Source: Bradyrhizobium sp. 132
GTDB lineage: Bacteria; Pseudomonadota; Alphaproteobacteria; Rhizobiales; Xanthobacteraceae
DNA: 64,000 bases
Direction: 5' to 3'
Assembly (NCBI RefSeq): GCF_023074185.1
Contig: NZ_JADPKY010000157.1
Coordinates: 109,955 to 173,954 of the forward strand
The first letter of the stretch is position 1. Each line of letters opens with the position of its first letter. The notes below the pieces were generated by a model. It was not told where the DNA came from. It did not search any database and saw only the letters and a list, made by a program, of their open reading frames with translations. A program made the translations under genes and the position numbers. Positions 14,948-22,571 of the stretch are shown piece after piece.

Positions 14948-15970
14948 ATGAAAAAAATCGGATTCCTCTCCTTCGGGCACTGGACGCCCTCGCCGCAGTC
15001 GCAGACCCGCTCGGCGGCGGACACGCTGCTGCAATCGATCGAGCTTGCGGTCGCGGCAGAACAGCTCGGCGCGGACGGCGCCTATTTCCGCGTGCACCAT
15101 TTCGCGCGGCAGCTTGCTTCGCCCTTTCCGCTGCTCGCCGCCGTCGGCGCGAAGACCAGCAAGATCGAGATCGGCACGGCCGTGATCGACATGCGCTACG
15201 AGAACCCGCTTTACATGGCGGAGGACGCAGGCTCCGCCGATCTCATCGCCGGCGGGCGGCTTCAGCTCGGCATCAGCCGCGGCTCGCCCGAGCAGGTGAT
15301 CGACGGCTGGCGCTATTTCGGCTATCAACCGGCCGACGGCGAGAACGATGCCGACATGGGCCGGCGACATGCCGAGGTCTTTCTCGACATCTTGCGCGGC
15401 GAAGGGTTTGGAAAACCCAATCCGCAGCCGATGTTTCCGAACCCGCCGGGGCTGCTGCGCCTGGAGCCCCATTCGGAAGGCCTGCGCGAGCGGATCTGGT
15501 GGGGCGCCGGCTCGAACGCCACCGCGATCTGGGCGGCCAAGCTCGGCATGAACTTGCAGAGCTCGACGCTGAAGAACGACGAGACCGGCGAAGCTTTTCA
15601 CGTGCAGCAGGCCGCGCAAATTCGCAGCTATCGCGCCGCATGGAAGGAAGCCGGCCATACGAGGGAGCCCCGCGTCTCGGTGAGCCGCAGCATCTTCGCG
15701 CTGCTCGACGATCGCGATCGCGCCTATTTCGGCAGGGGCGGCGAAGGCGAAGACCAGATCGGCTTCATCGACCCGCGCACGCGGGCGATCTTCGGCCGCA
15801 GCTATGCCGCCGAGCCGGATGCGCTGATCGAACAGCTCCGGCAAGACGAGGGGATTGCCGAGGCCGACACGTTGCTGTTGACCGTGCCGAACCAGCTCGG
15901 CGTGGACTACTGCGCACACTCAATCGAGGCGATCCTGACACAGGTCGCGCCTGCGCTGGGATGGCGGTGA
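14948..15970 (+). CDS. LLM-class flavin-dependent monooxygenase
   Basis: 340 residues starting MKKIGFLSFGHW. Bacterial-luciferase TIM-barrel features are clear: GADGAYFRVHHF near 45, IEIGTAVIDMRYENPLYMAED near 85, GGRLQLGISRGSPEQ near 115 (flavin phosphate binding) and WWGAGSNATAIWAAKLGMNL near 190. Such enzymes use reduced FMN or F420 and oxygen on varied substrates. No flavin reductase is adjacent and no operon partner is close, so the substrate cannot be guessed. Confidence 0.88.
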   Translation: MKKIGFLSFGHWTPSPQSQTRSAADTLLQSIELAVAAEQLGADGAYFRVHHFARQLASPFPLLAAVGAKTSKIEIGTAVIDMRYENPLYMAEDAGSADLIAGGRLQLGISRGSPEQVIDGWRYFGYQPADGENDADMGRRHAEVFLDILRGEGFGKPNPQPMFPNPPGLLRLEPHSEGLRERIWWGAGSNATAIWAAKLGMNLQSSTLKNDETGEAFHVQQAAQIRSYRAAWKEAGHTREPRVSVSRSIFALLDDRDRAYFGRGGEGEDQIGFIDPRTRAIFGRSYAAEPDALIEQLRQDEGIAEADTLLLTVPNQLGVDYCAHSIEAILTQVAPALGWR

Positions 15971-16349
15971 GACGTACGCGCGCGTCAATCTTCCAGAACA
16001 AAATCACCAAAGAGGGTTGAATGACCTCTCGGAAGGTCATCTCCCGAACCACTGAACAGAACCGTCATGGCCAAGCGGACATGGCGCGTTCGTCTCGGCG
16101 CTGTTTGCGGAAGTCGACTTTGCCAACATCCTGAAATGGACCATCGACGAGGTCCGCCGAGACGGCTTCGACGTTCTCTCGGCCCGGCTCCTTCGCAAGC
16201 GGCCGCATGCGGCCTGCGTGTCGATGTACTCCCGGATGCTCGTCAGTCTGCCGTCCCGAACCGTAGTCATTTCTCCATTTCGCTCGGATCGGATCGCGCT
16301 CGATCCGATCCCATGCGTCGTGTCCCCAACGGTGGGGACGTCGTGTTCA
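15971..16349. other. Intergenic region with short gene fragments
   Basis: No intact gene. On the minus strand about 16195-16270, VRDGRLTSIREYIDTQAA looks like the end of a SnoaL/NTF2-like protein. On the plus strand about 16085-16200, FVSALFAEVDFANILKW and TIDEVRRDGFDVLSARLL look protein-like but lack a start and are of unknown family. Probably debris of past rearrangement. Confidence 0.4.
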
Positions 16350-16949
16350 TCAGTCGAACTTGACCAGGTCCTTAAAGATCAGTTGACCCCAGCTATTTCC
16401 GCGCGCCTGCACAAGCAGTCCTCCTTCCGAAAGCCCGCCGAGTTTGATCGGCGCGAAGCCGAGCTTTTCCGCAAGCGCGCCAATCTCCGCGGCGGCAGCG
16501 TCATCGTCGCTCGCCAGGAACACGACTCTCCTGCCACCATGTGCGGCCGGATCTTGGCCGAGGACGGCAGCACCCAAATGGTTGAAGCCCTTGACCAGTC
16601 TACCGCCAGTGAAGGCCTGCGCGACGGCCTTGGAAGAAGGCTGTCCTCCCAGTTTCTCAGGGGGCACGCCGTAGGCATTGGTCACATCGACGATGGTCTT
16701 CCCCTGCCAGGTGGGCAGCGCCTTCGCGACCTCCTGGTGCGACTCGAAACGGACGGCCAAAAAGACGATGTCCGCCTTGGCCGCTTCTGCCAGCTTTTTG
16801 GGAACGATCGTGGGTCCGATCGCGGCCGCGGCGGATGCAAAGCTTTCCGGGTCGCGCGTGGTTGCAACGGATACTTCGATGCCGTTGCGGGCAAACGCCG
16901 TAGCCAGCGCCTGGCCGATATTGCCGAAGCCGATAATTGCGTAGCTCAT
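16350..16949 (-). CDS. NAD(P)-binding reductase (F420-dependent NADP reductase / YrfF-like fold)
   Basis: 199 residues. The N-terminal Rossmann motif AIIGFGNIGQALA and the later KGFNHLGA segment are typical of the NADPH-dependent F420 reductase (NpdG/Fno) superfamily, members of which in proteobacteria act as general NADP-linked reductases. A GGAG ribosome site precedes the ATG. It lies downstream of two SDR genes on the same strand (32 bp gap) and may be co-transcribed with them. Substrate unknown. Confidence 0.8.
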   Translation of the reverse strand: MSYAIIGFGNIGQALATAFARNGIEVSVATTRDPESFASAAAAIGPTIVPKKLAEAAKADIVFLAVRFESHQEVAKALPTWQGKTIVDVTNAYGVPPEKLGGQPSSKAVAQAFTGGRLVKGFNHLGAAVLGQDPAAHGGRRVVFLASDDDAAAAEIGALAEKLGFAPIKLGGLSEGGLLVQARGNSWGQLIFKDLVKFD

Positions 16950-16981
16950 GATGTTTCTCCGATCTAGTGTTGATGCCCGGG

Positions 16982-17734
16982 TCAGACCTGCGCCATGCCG
17001 CCATCGACGGCGAGATCCACGCCGGTGATGAAAGAGCTTTCATCGGAGGCGAGGAACATGACGGCAGCCGCGATTTCCTCTGGCTTGCCCCTGCGACCCA
17101 TTGGGATCTGTGAAGCAAACTGAGCGGCCGCTTGCTCGGCTTGCTCGGGGGTGAGGCCGGTCGTTGTCTCCAGGGCGGGAGTCTCGGTTGGTCCGGGGCT
17201 CATCGCATTCACGCGGATTTTCCGGTCTTTCAGCTCCAGCGTCCAAGCGCGCGCGAAGTTGCGCACAGCCGCCTTGCTCGCGGCGTAGGCGCTAAACCCC
17301 GGCAGCCCCAACACGTTCGACACCGAAGAGTTCAGGATAATCGAACCGCCGTCTTTGAAGAGGGGAAGCGCCTTCTGCACCGTAAAGAACAGCCCCTTCA
17401 CGTTCACGTCGAAGGTCTGGTCAAAATGGGCCTCAGTCGCTAGCGCGAGCGGTGCGATTGTCCCGGAGCCCGCGTTCGCGAAGAGAATGTCGATGTGACC
17501 ATGTTTCTCTTTCACGACAGCGTAGAGCCGGTCCAGATCTTCCAAGCGCGACACGTCGCCCACGACCGTCGTAACGTTCCGCTCGATGAAGGCTGTGGCC
17601 TCCTTCAGCTCTTTCTCGCGTCGCCCGGTGATCACGACGTGCGCACCTTCTTCCACGAAGCGCTTGGCTGTGGCCAACCCAATCCCGCTGCTTCCGCCGG
17701 TGATGACTGCGATCTTGCCTTCTAGTTTTTTCAT
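16982..17734 (-). CDS. Short-chain dehydrogenase/reductase (SDR), copy 1
   Basis: 250 residues, classical SDR. NAD(P) site TGGSSGIG (12-19), NAG (90s), catalytic Ser in NSSVSN, YAASK for Tyr and Lys, PGPTETPA after the active site, and C-terminal GVDLAVDGGMAQV. About half identical by eye to the next upstream SDR (17785-18519), so the two look like a tandem duplication. Acts as an NAD(P)-dependent oxidoreductase on an unknown alcohol or ketone; regulated probably by the divergent LysR protein. Confidence 0.9.
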   Translation of the reverse strand: MKKLEGKIAVITGGSSGIGLATAKRFVEEGAHVVITGRREKELKEATAFIERNVTTVVGDVSRLEDLDRLYAVVKEKHGHIDILFANAGSGTIAPLALATEAHFDQTFDVNVKGLFFTVQKALPLFKDGGSIILNSSVSNVLGLPGFSAYAASKAAVRNFARAWTLELKDRKIRVNAMSPGPTETPALETTTGLTPEQAEQAAAQFASQIPMGRRGKPEEIAAAVMFLASDESSFITGVDLAVDGGMAQV

Positions 17735-17784
17735 GATCTTTTATCTTTCGTTGTGTGTGGGCCAGCCGCGGGACCGCGCCGGCG

Positions 17785-18519
17785 TCAGAGTTGCGCCAGG
17801 CCGCCGTCGACGGCGACTTCGCTGGCGGTCATGAAGCTGCTGTCCGACGATGCGAGAAAGGCCGCCACGGCCCCGATCTCCGCCGGATCGGCCATGCGCT
17901 GGAGCGGAGTCATCGAGGCGAACACCTTCTGGCCCTCCTCGCCCAGCGCTTCCTTCGCGAGTTCGGTCGCAGTCGCCCCGGGCGACAGCACGTTGACCCG
18001 GATGCCGCTGCCTTTCAGGTCCTCCGCCCAGGTCCGCGCGAGGTTGCGCACGGCCGCCTTGCTCGCGCTGTAGGCGCTCATTGCCGGGGCGCCCGTGGTG
18101 CCGGCGCTCGATCCGGTCAGGATGATCGAACCGCCCTGACCCATCAGCGGCAGCGCCTTCTGGACCGTGAAGATCGTACCCTTCACATTGGTGTCGAAGG
18201 TTTCGTCAATGTGCGCGGCGGTGATCTGGCCGAGCCGAAGCTGGCTTCCCGCGCCTGCATTGGCGAAGACGATGTCGAGGGTTCCGCGCTCGGACTTCAC
18301 CGCCGCATATAGTCGGTCGAGGTCGGCCTCATCCGAGACCGAGCCCTTCACCGCGCGGGCATTGCGCCCGAGGGCGGCGACAGCAGCGTCGAGCGCCTCC
18401 TGTCGGCGGCCGAAGATGAAGACGAAAGCGCCTTCTTCGATGAAGCGCTTTGCTGCGGCGCGCCCAATGCCGGTAGCGCCACCCGTGATAACTGCAACCT
18501 TACCGTCTAGCTTTCGCAC
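17785..18519 (-). CDS. Short-chain dehydrogenase/reductase (SDR), copy 2
   Basis: 244 residues from a GTG start at 18519 preceded by AAGGAGA, a strong ribosome site. Cofactor loop TGGATGIG, NAGAGS, Ser in LTGSSAGT, YSASK catalytic pair, and GLAQL C-terminus. Paralogous to the SDR immediately downstream (50 bp gap). First gene of the presumptive three-gene unit (SDR, SDR, NAD(P)-binding reductase) and divergent from a LysR regulator. Confidence 0.9.
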   Translation of the reverse strand: MRKLDGKVAVITGGATGIGRAAAKRFIEEGAFVFIFGRRQEALDAAVAALGRNARAVKGSVSDEADLDRLYAAVKSERGTLDIVFANAGAGSQLRLGQITAAHIDETFDTNVKGTIFTVQKALPLMGQGGSIILTGSSAGTTGAPAMSAYSASKAAVRNLARTWAEDLKGSGIRVNVLSPGATATELAKEALGEEGQKVFASMTPLQRMADPAEIGAVAAFLASSDSSFMTASEVAVDGGLAQL

Positions 18520-18722
18520 AACTTCTCCTTTCGTGATGTCGGGACGGCATCTGCCCCCGAGAACCTCGACATAGGTCCGCCGGCGTCAGGCGTTGAGTGC
18601 GGAAGCGCGCACATCGGTGGTGCGAAATCGATCCGGCCGGACGACTTACGGCAGCCGCGGCGATCGGTGTCCGCCGTTCGGGAATTGAGCGGTGCTTGCG
18701 GGCATAGGCTATGATGACCGCC

Positions 18723-18736
18723 CGTACTGCTGTACG
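18723..18736. promoter_or_regulatory. Palindrome in the SDR/LysR divergent region
   Basis: CGTACTGCTGTACG is a perfect 5-bp inverted repeat with a 4-bp centre, about 53 bp before the LysR start. LysR regulators usually bind such sites in the gap between their gene and a divergent target. Candidate only. Confidence 0.3.
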
Positions 18737-18788
18737 AGACGTTAGATACGGGCTTTGGAAGGCGCACCGCGCGGTGCGGGATCGCACC

Positions 18789-19685
18789 ATGATCGACTGG
18801 GATGACGTTCGCTACTTTCTTGCCGTCGCGCGCGGAGGCTCGGTGCGGGCTGCCGCCGAGCGCCTCGGTGTGAATCACGCGACCGTGCTGCGACGCATCG
18901 CCCAGCTCGAGGAACGGCTCGGGGTCCAAATGTTCGAAAAGCTGCCTTCGGGCTATCGCCTGACGGCTGCGGGCGAGGAGGTCCTCGAGTTCGCGGACCA
19001 GATGGAAGCGTCGTCGCACCTGCTGGAGACGCGCGTCTTCGGGCGCGACCAAAGCGTGCGCGGGCTTCTGCGGGTGACGCTGGCGCCGCCGCTGGCGACA
19101 CACCTGCTCATGCCGGACTTCGCCGACTTCGCGCGTCTGCATCCGGACATCGAGATGGATATCTTGTCGGCTGGCGAACTGGCTAATCTGACCAACCGGG
19201 AGGCCGACGTCGCGATCCGCGTCGTCTACGACCGCAAAACCCTGCCGCTCAATCTTCACGGCATGAAGGGACCGGACCTGTTCGGCGGCGTCTACATGTC
19301 CCGGGATCGACTAGCCGCGTGGCGTACGGGCGCGCCGGATCCCATCCGGTGGATCGTCATCAGCATTCATGGAATACCGGACTGGGCCAGCGAGGGTGAG
19401 GTTCGCACCACGGGGGTTCCGTTCAGGATCACGGACGCCGAGGCGCAGATCGTTGCAGTACGGCAAGGGCTCGGGATCACGACGCTGCCGTGTTTCATTG
19501 GCGATGCCGACCCCCTGCTGGTGAGGGTGCCGGGCACCGGCCTGCACATGTACGGAACGCTCTGGCTTCTCACACACGGGGAGACCCGCAAGACGAAGCG
19601 CGTGCGGCTCTTCACGGAGTTCGTATCCCGCAGGCTCGCCGCATACGCTCCGCTTCTCGCGGGACTGTCCCTATCGCGCGACTGA
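18789..19685 (+). CDS. LysR-family transcriptional regulator
   Basis: 298 residues from MIDWDDVRYFLAVARGGSVRAAAERLGVNHATV. The helix-turn-helix is in the first 60 residues (VNHATVLRRIAQLEERLG), and a periplasmic-binding-like effector domain runs from about 90 to 290. Its closest style is the subgroup with WDDVRYF openings, often seen next to SDR or quinone oxidoreductase genes. Divergent from the SDR pair, so it most likely controls them. An upstream in-frame ATG exists, but homologues begin at MIDWDD. Confidence 0.88.
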   Translation: MIDWDDVRYFLAVARGGSVRAAAERLGVNHATVLRRIAQLEERLGVQMFEKLPSGYRLTAAGEEVLEFADQMEASSHLLETRVFGRDQSVRGLLRVTLAPPLATHLLMPDFADFARLHPDIEMDILSAGELANLTNREADVAIRVVYDRKTLPLNLHGMKGPDLFGGVYMSRDRLAAWRTGAPDPIRWIVISIHGIPDWASEGEVRTTGVPFRITDAEAQIVAVRQGLGITTLPCFIGDADPLLVRVPGTGLHMYGTLWLLTHGETRKTKRVRLFTEFVSRRLAAYAPLLAGLSLSRD

Positions 19686-19903
19686 CGCCCGGCAGGTCGC
19701 CGGCGATGCTTGAACCGGCGTCGTAACATTTAGATCGCACCAGCTTTAATCGGACACGATTTATATCGGGACGATATCGCAAACTCCGGAGGGATCCATG
19801 AGCCGTCTCCGAAAGCCTGCATTAAAGGACGCAAGGATGTGCTGGAGAGAGCCGAGCTGGCCAGTCAATCGGGGCCAAACCGCATTCGGAGATGAGTACC
19901 AAA

Positions 19904-19980
19904 TGGCGCGCCCGGAACGATTCGAACGTCCGACCCTCAGATTCGTAGTCTGATGCTCTATCCAGCTGAGCTACGGGCGC
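19904..19980 (-). tRNA. tRNA-Arg (anticodon ACG)
   Basis: 77 nt including an encoded CCA. The seven-base acceptor stem GCGCCCG pairs with CGGGCGC, discriminator G. The D-arm contains AGCTGGATAGAGC, the anticodon stem TCAGA/TCTGA encloses CTACGAA with anticodon ACG, and the T-loop is TTCGAAT. The fold is canonical. Confidence 0.97.
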
Positions 19981-20144
19981 GTTTTTCGCGAACAGCAATG
20001 TGGGCAAGGCCTACATGCACCCTCCGGACAACGCCGAAGGGGTGCGAAAGAGCGCTCTGACTAACCGCTCTTGCCCGAATTGGCAAGGTCCGGATTGGGG
20101 AGATTTTGCAGGGCAACGACGGTTTCCGGTGGGTCTCCGGCCGA

Positions 20145-21644
20145 CTACGCCCTTGCCCGCTCGTTGCGGATGGAGAGGAGTTCCACGGGGCGGTCGGGGA
20201 TGACGATCCGGAAGGTGGCGCCGAGGGTGCCTTCGACCAGATGGATGTCGCCGCCATGGGCGCGGACGAGCTCGGCGGCGATGGCAAGGCCAAGGCCGCT
20301 GCCGCCCGGGCGGCCGGAGGTCTGGAACGCCTCGAACAGATGGTCCCGGGTCTTCTGGGGCACGCCGGGGCCGGTGTCGGAGACCTCCAGGATGGCGACG
20401 GCGCCTTCGCGTTTTCCCGTGATCCGGATCTGCTGCGCGCCGCCCTCGGCCGACGAATGGCTTTCCAGCGCCTGGGCGGCGTTGCGGACGAGGTTGAGCA
20501 GCACGCGGAACAGCTGGTCGGGATCGGCGTCGACCGCGAGCCCCCGCTCGATCGCGGCGACCCAGACGATCGCGGCATCGCTGGCAAGGCCTGCGGTCTC
20601 GCGCACCTCCAGCACCACCGGCTCGATCAGGATCATGCGCCGGTCGGGCGCGGCCTCCTGGGCGCGGCCGTAAGACAAGGTCGACTGGCAGAAGGCGATG
20701 GCGCGCTCGAGCGAGCGCACGAGCTTTGGCGCAAAGCGCTGCACCCGCGGATCCGGCACGCTGGCGAGCTGGTCCGACAAAAGCTGGGCCGAGGCCAGCA
20801 AATTGCGCAGATCGTGGTTGATCTTGGAGACGGCGAGGCCGAGGGCGGCAAGCCGGCTCTTCTGATGCAGCATCGACATCAAATCGCGCTGCATGTCCGA
20901 CAATTCGCGCTCGGCGACCCCGATTTCGTCGCTGCGCTGGCTCGGCACGATGATCCCCGCCGAGCTTTCGGGGTTTTCGTGGAAGCCGACCAGGCTCGCC
21001 GTCAACCGCCGCATCGGGCGCACGAACAGATAATGGAGCGCGAGATAGACGAGGCCCGCGGTCAGCGCCGCGATGATCAGCGCGACCACCACGACGTTGC
21101 GGGAGAAGCGGTACATCGACTGCCGCAGCGGCAGCTCGTCGGTCACGATCTCGATGAACTGGGCGTTGCCGACCCCGGGCCCGACGATCCGGATGGCCTG
21201 GTTGCCGGTCTCCAGCATCATCCGGAACGAGCCGGTGATCGCCTCCCACGCCGTCATGTCGCGCAGATCGATGTCGTGCTCGATGGCGGTCGGCAGATTG
21301 TCGCTGGCGAGCAGACGGCGCTGCTGGCCCATCTTGATGGCGACGGCGCGCGCGTTGATGCTTTTCAGGATCTGGCGCGACAGCGAATCGGGGACCATGC
21401 CGAGCGGCGCGGCATCGAGCACCAGCGCCGCCGTGTTGGCCGCCGCCACGCGGTCGTTCAGCCGGTTGACCCAGAAGTTGGCGATGGCAGGCACGTAGAG
21501 CAGGACGGCCGCGATCATCACCAGGGGAACAGTGAGCAGCAACAGCTTGCCGGATAGCCCAAGCCCGCGCGTCCCGCGCGGCTGCGTCGCCGGCGGGTCC
21601 CGCTGATCCTGATCCTGGATCGGCTGGAGGTCTGTCGCTGCCAC
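20145..21644 (-). CDS. Membrane sensor histidine kinase
   Basis: 499 residues from a GTG with AGGGGCG upstream. A membrane helix at about 31-55 and another near 185-210 enclose a periplasmic sensor region; a HAMP-like segment follows. The H-box reads VSKINHDLRNLLASAQ (NHDLRN rather than HELRT), the N-box NLVRNAAQAL, G1 DTGPGVP and G2 GGSGLGLAIA. No response regulator gene lies nearby, so it is an orphan kinase whose partner is elsewhere. The N-terminus is Gln/Asp-rich and cytoplasmic. Confidence 0.9.
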   Translation of the reverse strand: MAATDLQPIQDQDQRDPPATQPRGTRGLGLSGKLLLLTVPLVMIAAVLLYVPAIANFWVNRLNDRVAAANTAALVLDAAPLGMVPDSLSRQILKSINARAVAIKMGQQRRLLASDNLPTAIEHDIDLRDMTAWEAITGSFRMMLETGNQAIRIVGPGVGNAQFIEIVTDELPLRQSMYRFSRNVVVVALIIAALTAGLVYLALHYLFVRPMRRLTASLVGFHENPESSAGIIVPSQRSDEIGVAERELSDMQRDLMSMLHQKSRLAALGLAVSKINHDLRNLLASAQLLSDQLASVPDPRVQRFAPKLVRSLERAIAFCQSTLSYGRAQEAAPDRRMILIEPVVLEVRETAGLASDAAIVWVAAIERGLAVDADPDQLFRVLLNLVRNAAQALESHSSAEGGAQQIRITGKREGAVAILEVSDTGPGVPQKTRDHLFEAFQTSGRPGGSGLGLAIAAELVRAHGGDIHLVEGTLGATFRIVIPDRPVELLSIRNERARA

Positions 21645-21822
21645 GTATTCGCCCCTGTTGGCCTGGCTGATGGAGGATGCGACCCGCCCGGGGGCCGGTC
21701 AAATTACAGATCGCTAATCTGCCGAGGTGGGATGTAAGCGCCGATATCGCTAATCGCTACCTCGATGGTTAAAAACCCCGCACAAACAGCGATATTCACC
21801 GGATCAGAGCCTTTGTGCGGCG

Positions 21823-21851
21823 TTGACGAAAAGGAGGCGCTCGCATATAAG
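21823..21851 (+). promoter_or_regulatory. Sigma70-type promoter of rpmH-rnpA-yidC
   Basis: TTGACG at 21823-21828 and TATAAG at 21846-21851 are separated by exactly 17 nt, an unusually good match for this genus. Predicted transcription start about 21858, giving a leader of about 135 nt before the rpmH start. Confidence 0.75.
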
Positions 21852-21992
21852 CCGGCCAAATTGTCCGCGATGACCCGGTGTAACGCCGGGAGCGGCTCTC
21901 TTGGGGCCGAAAGCGGGCCCGTTTTGGGCAGCATCTTCCGGACTTTATCATCAATTCTACAGGCAAATTGCCCGGTCAGCGGAGAAAAACCC

Positions 21993-22127
21993 GTGAAGCG
22001 GACTTATCAACCCAGCAAACTGGTGCGCAAGCGCCGTCACGGCTTCCGTGCCCGTCTCGCTACTGCCGGCGGCCGCAAGGTTCTCGCCGCACGCCGCGCT
22101 CGCGGCCGCAAGCGTCTGAGCGCCTGA
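21993..22127 (+). CDS. rpmH: 50S ribosomal protein L34
   Basis: 44 residues, the standard length, with the highly basic L34 sequence (KRTYQPSKLVRKRRHGF, KVLAARRARGRKRLSA). The start is a GTG at 21993 with GGAG nine nt upstream; no ATG lies in a sensible position. First gene of the conserved rpmH-rnpA-yidC unit. L34 sits in the large subunit near 23S domain III. A non-ATG start in such a highly expressed gene may moderate translation. Confidence 0.97.
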   Translation: MKRTYQPSKLVRKRRHGFRARLATAGGRKVLAARRARGRKRLSA

Positions 22128-22154
22128 GCCGGACCCCCTTTTTGGGATTTCATC

Positions 22155-22571
22155 ATGGATCGGCTGAGGCAGCGAGCGGATTTCCTCGCCGTTGCCAATG
22201 GCGCGCGGGTGAATAGTCCCGCGTTCGTCCTGCAAAGCCGTGGCCGGGACGACAGCGGCCCGATCCGGATCGGCTTCACCGTTACCAAAAAGAACGGCAA
22301 CGCCCCCGAGCGCAATCGCATCCGGCGCCGGCTTCGCGAACTGGTGAAGCGGCTCGATCCGGTGTCGATGCAGCCCCATCATGATTATGTGCTGGTCGGC
22401 CGAAGGGACGCGCTCTCGCGCGGCTTCGCCACCATGCTCGACGATCTGCGCATAGCGTTCGCGAAGCCCGCGCGGCATACGCACAAGGGACGCGGCCCAA
22501 AAACCGACGGCCAAAGAACCGACGGCTTAAAGCCCGGCCCCGCTCCTGCGACCAGCCGCAAACCGGATTGA
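22155..22571 (+). CDS. rnpA: Ribonuclease P protein component
   Basis: 138 residues. The family RNR motif is visible as NAPERNRIRRRLRELVK (residues about 50-66), with GFTVTKKNGNA before it. It binds the catalytic RNA for tRNA 5'-end maturation. The C-terminal 30 residues are a low-complexity Gly/Lys/Pro tail typical of Bradyrhizobium RnpA. It starts 27 nt after rpmH and its stop overlaps the first possible yidC start (TGATG). Confidence 0.95.
   Translation: MDRLRQRADFLAVANGARVNSPAFVLQSRGRDDSGPIRIGFTVTKKNGNAPERNRIRRRLRELVKRLDPVSMQPHHDYVLVGRRDALSRGFATMLDDLRIAFAKPARHTHKGRGPKTDGQRTDGLKPGPAPATSRKPD

Noticed and set aside
19798..19953. ATG with GGAGG upstream starting a frame of about 50 codons
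   Set aside because: It runs antisense through the tRNA-Arg gene and has no family similarity; probably chance or a decayed fragment.
21704..21934. 76-codon minus-strand frame upstream of rpmH
   Set aside because: It covers the rpmH promoter, lacks a ribosome site and looks non-coding.
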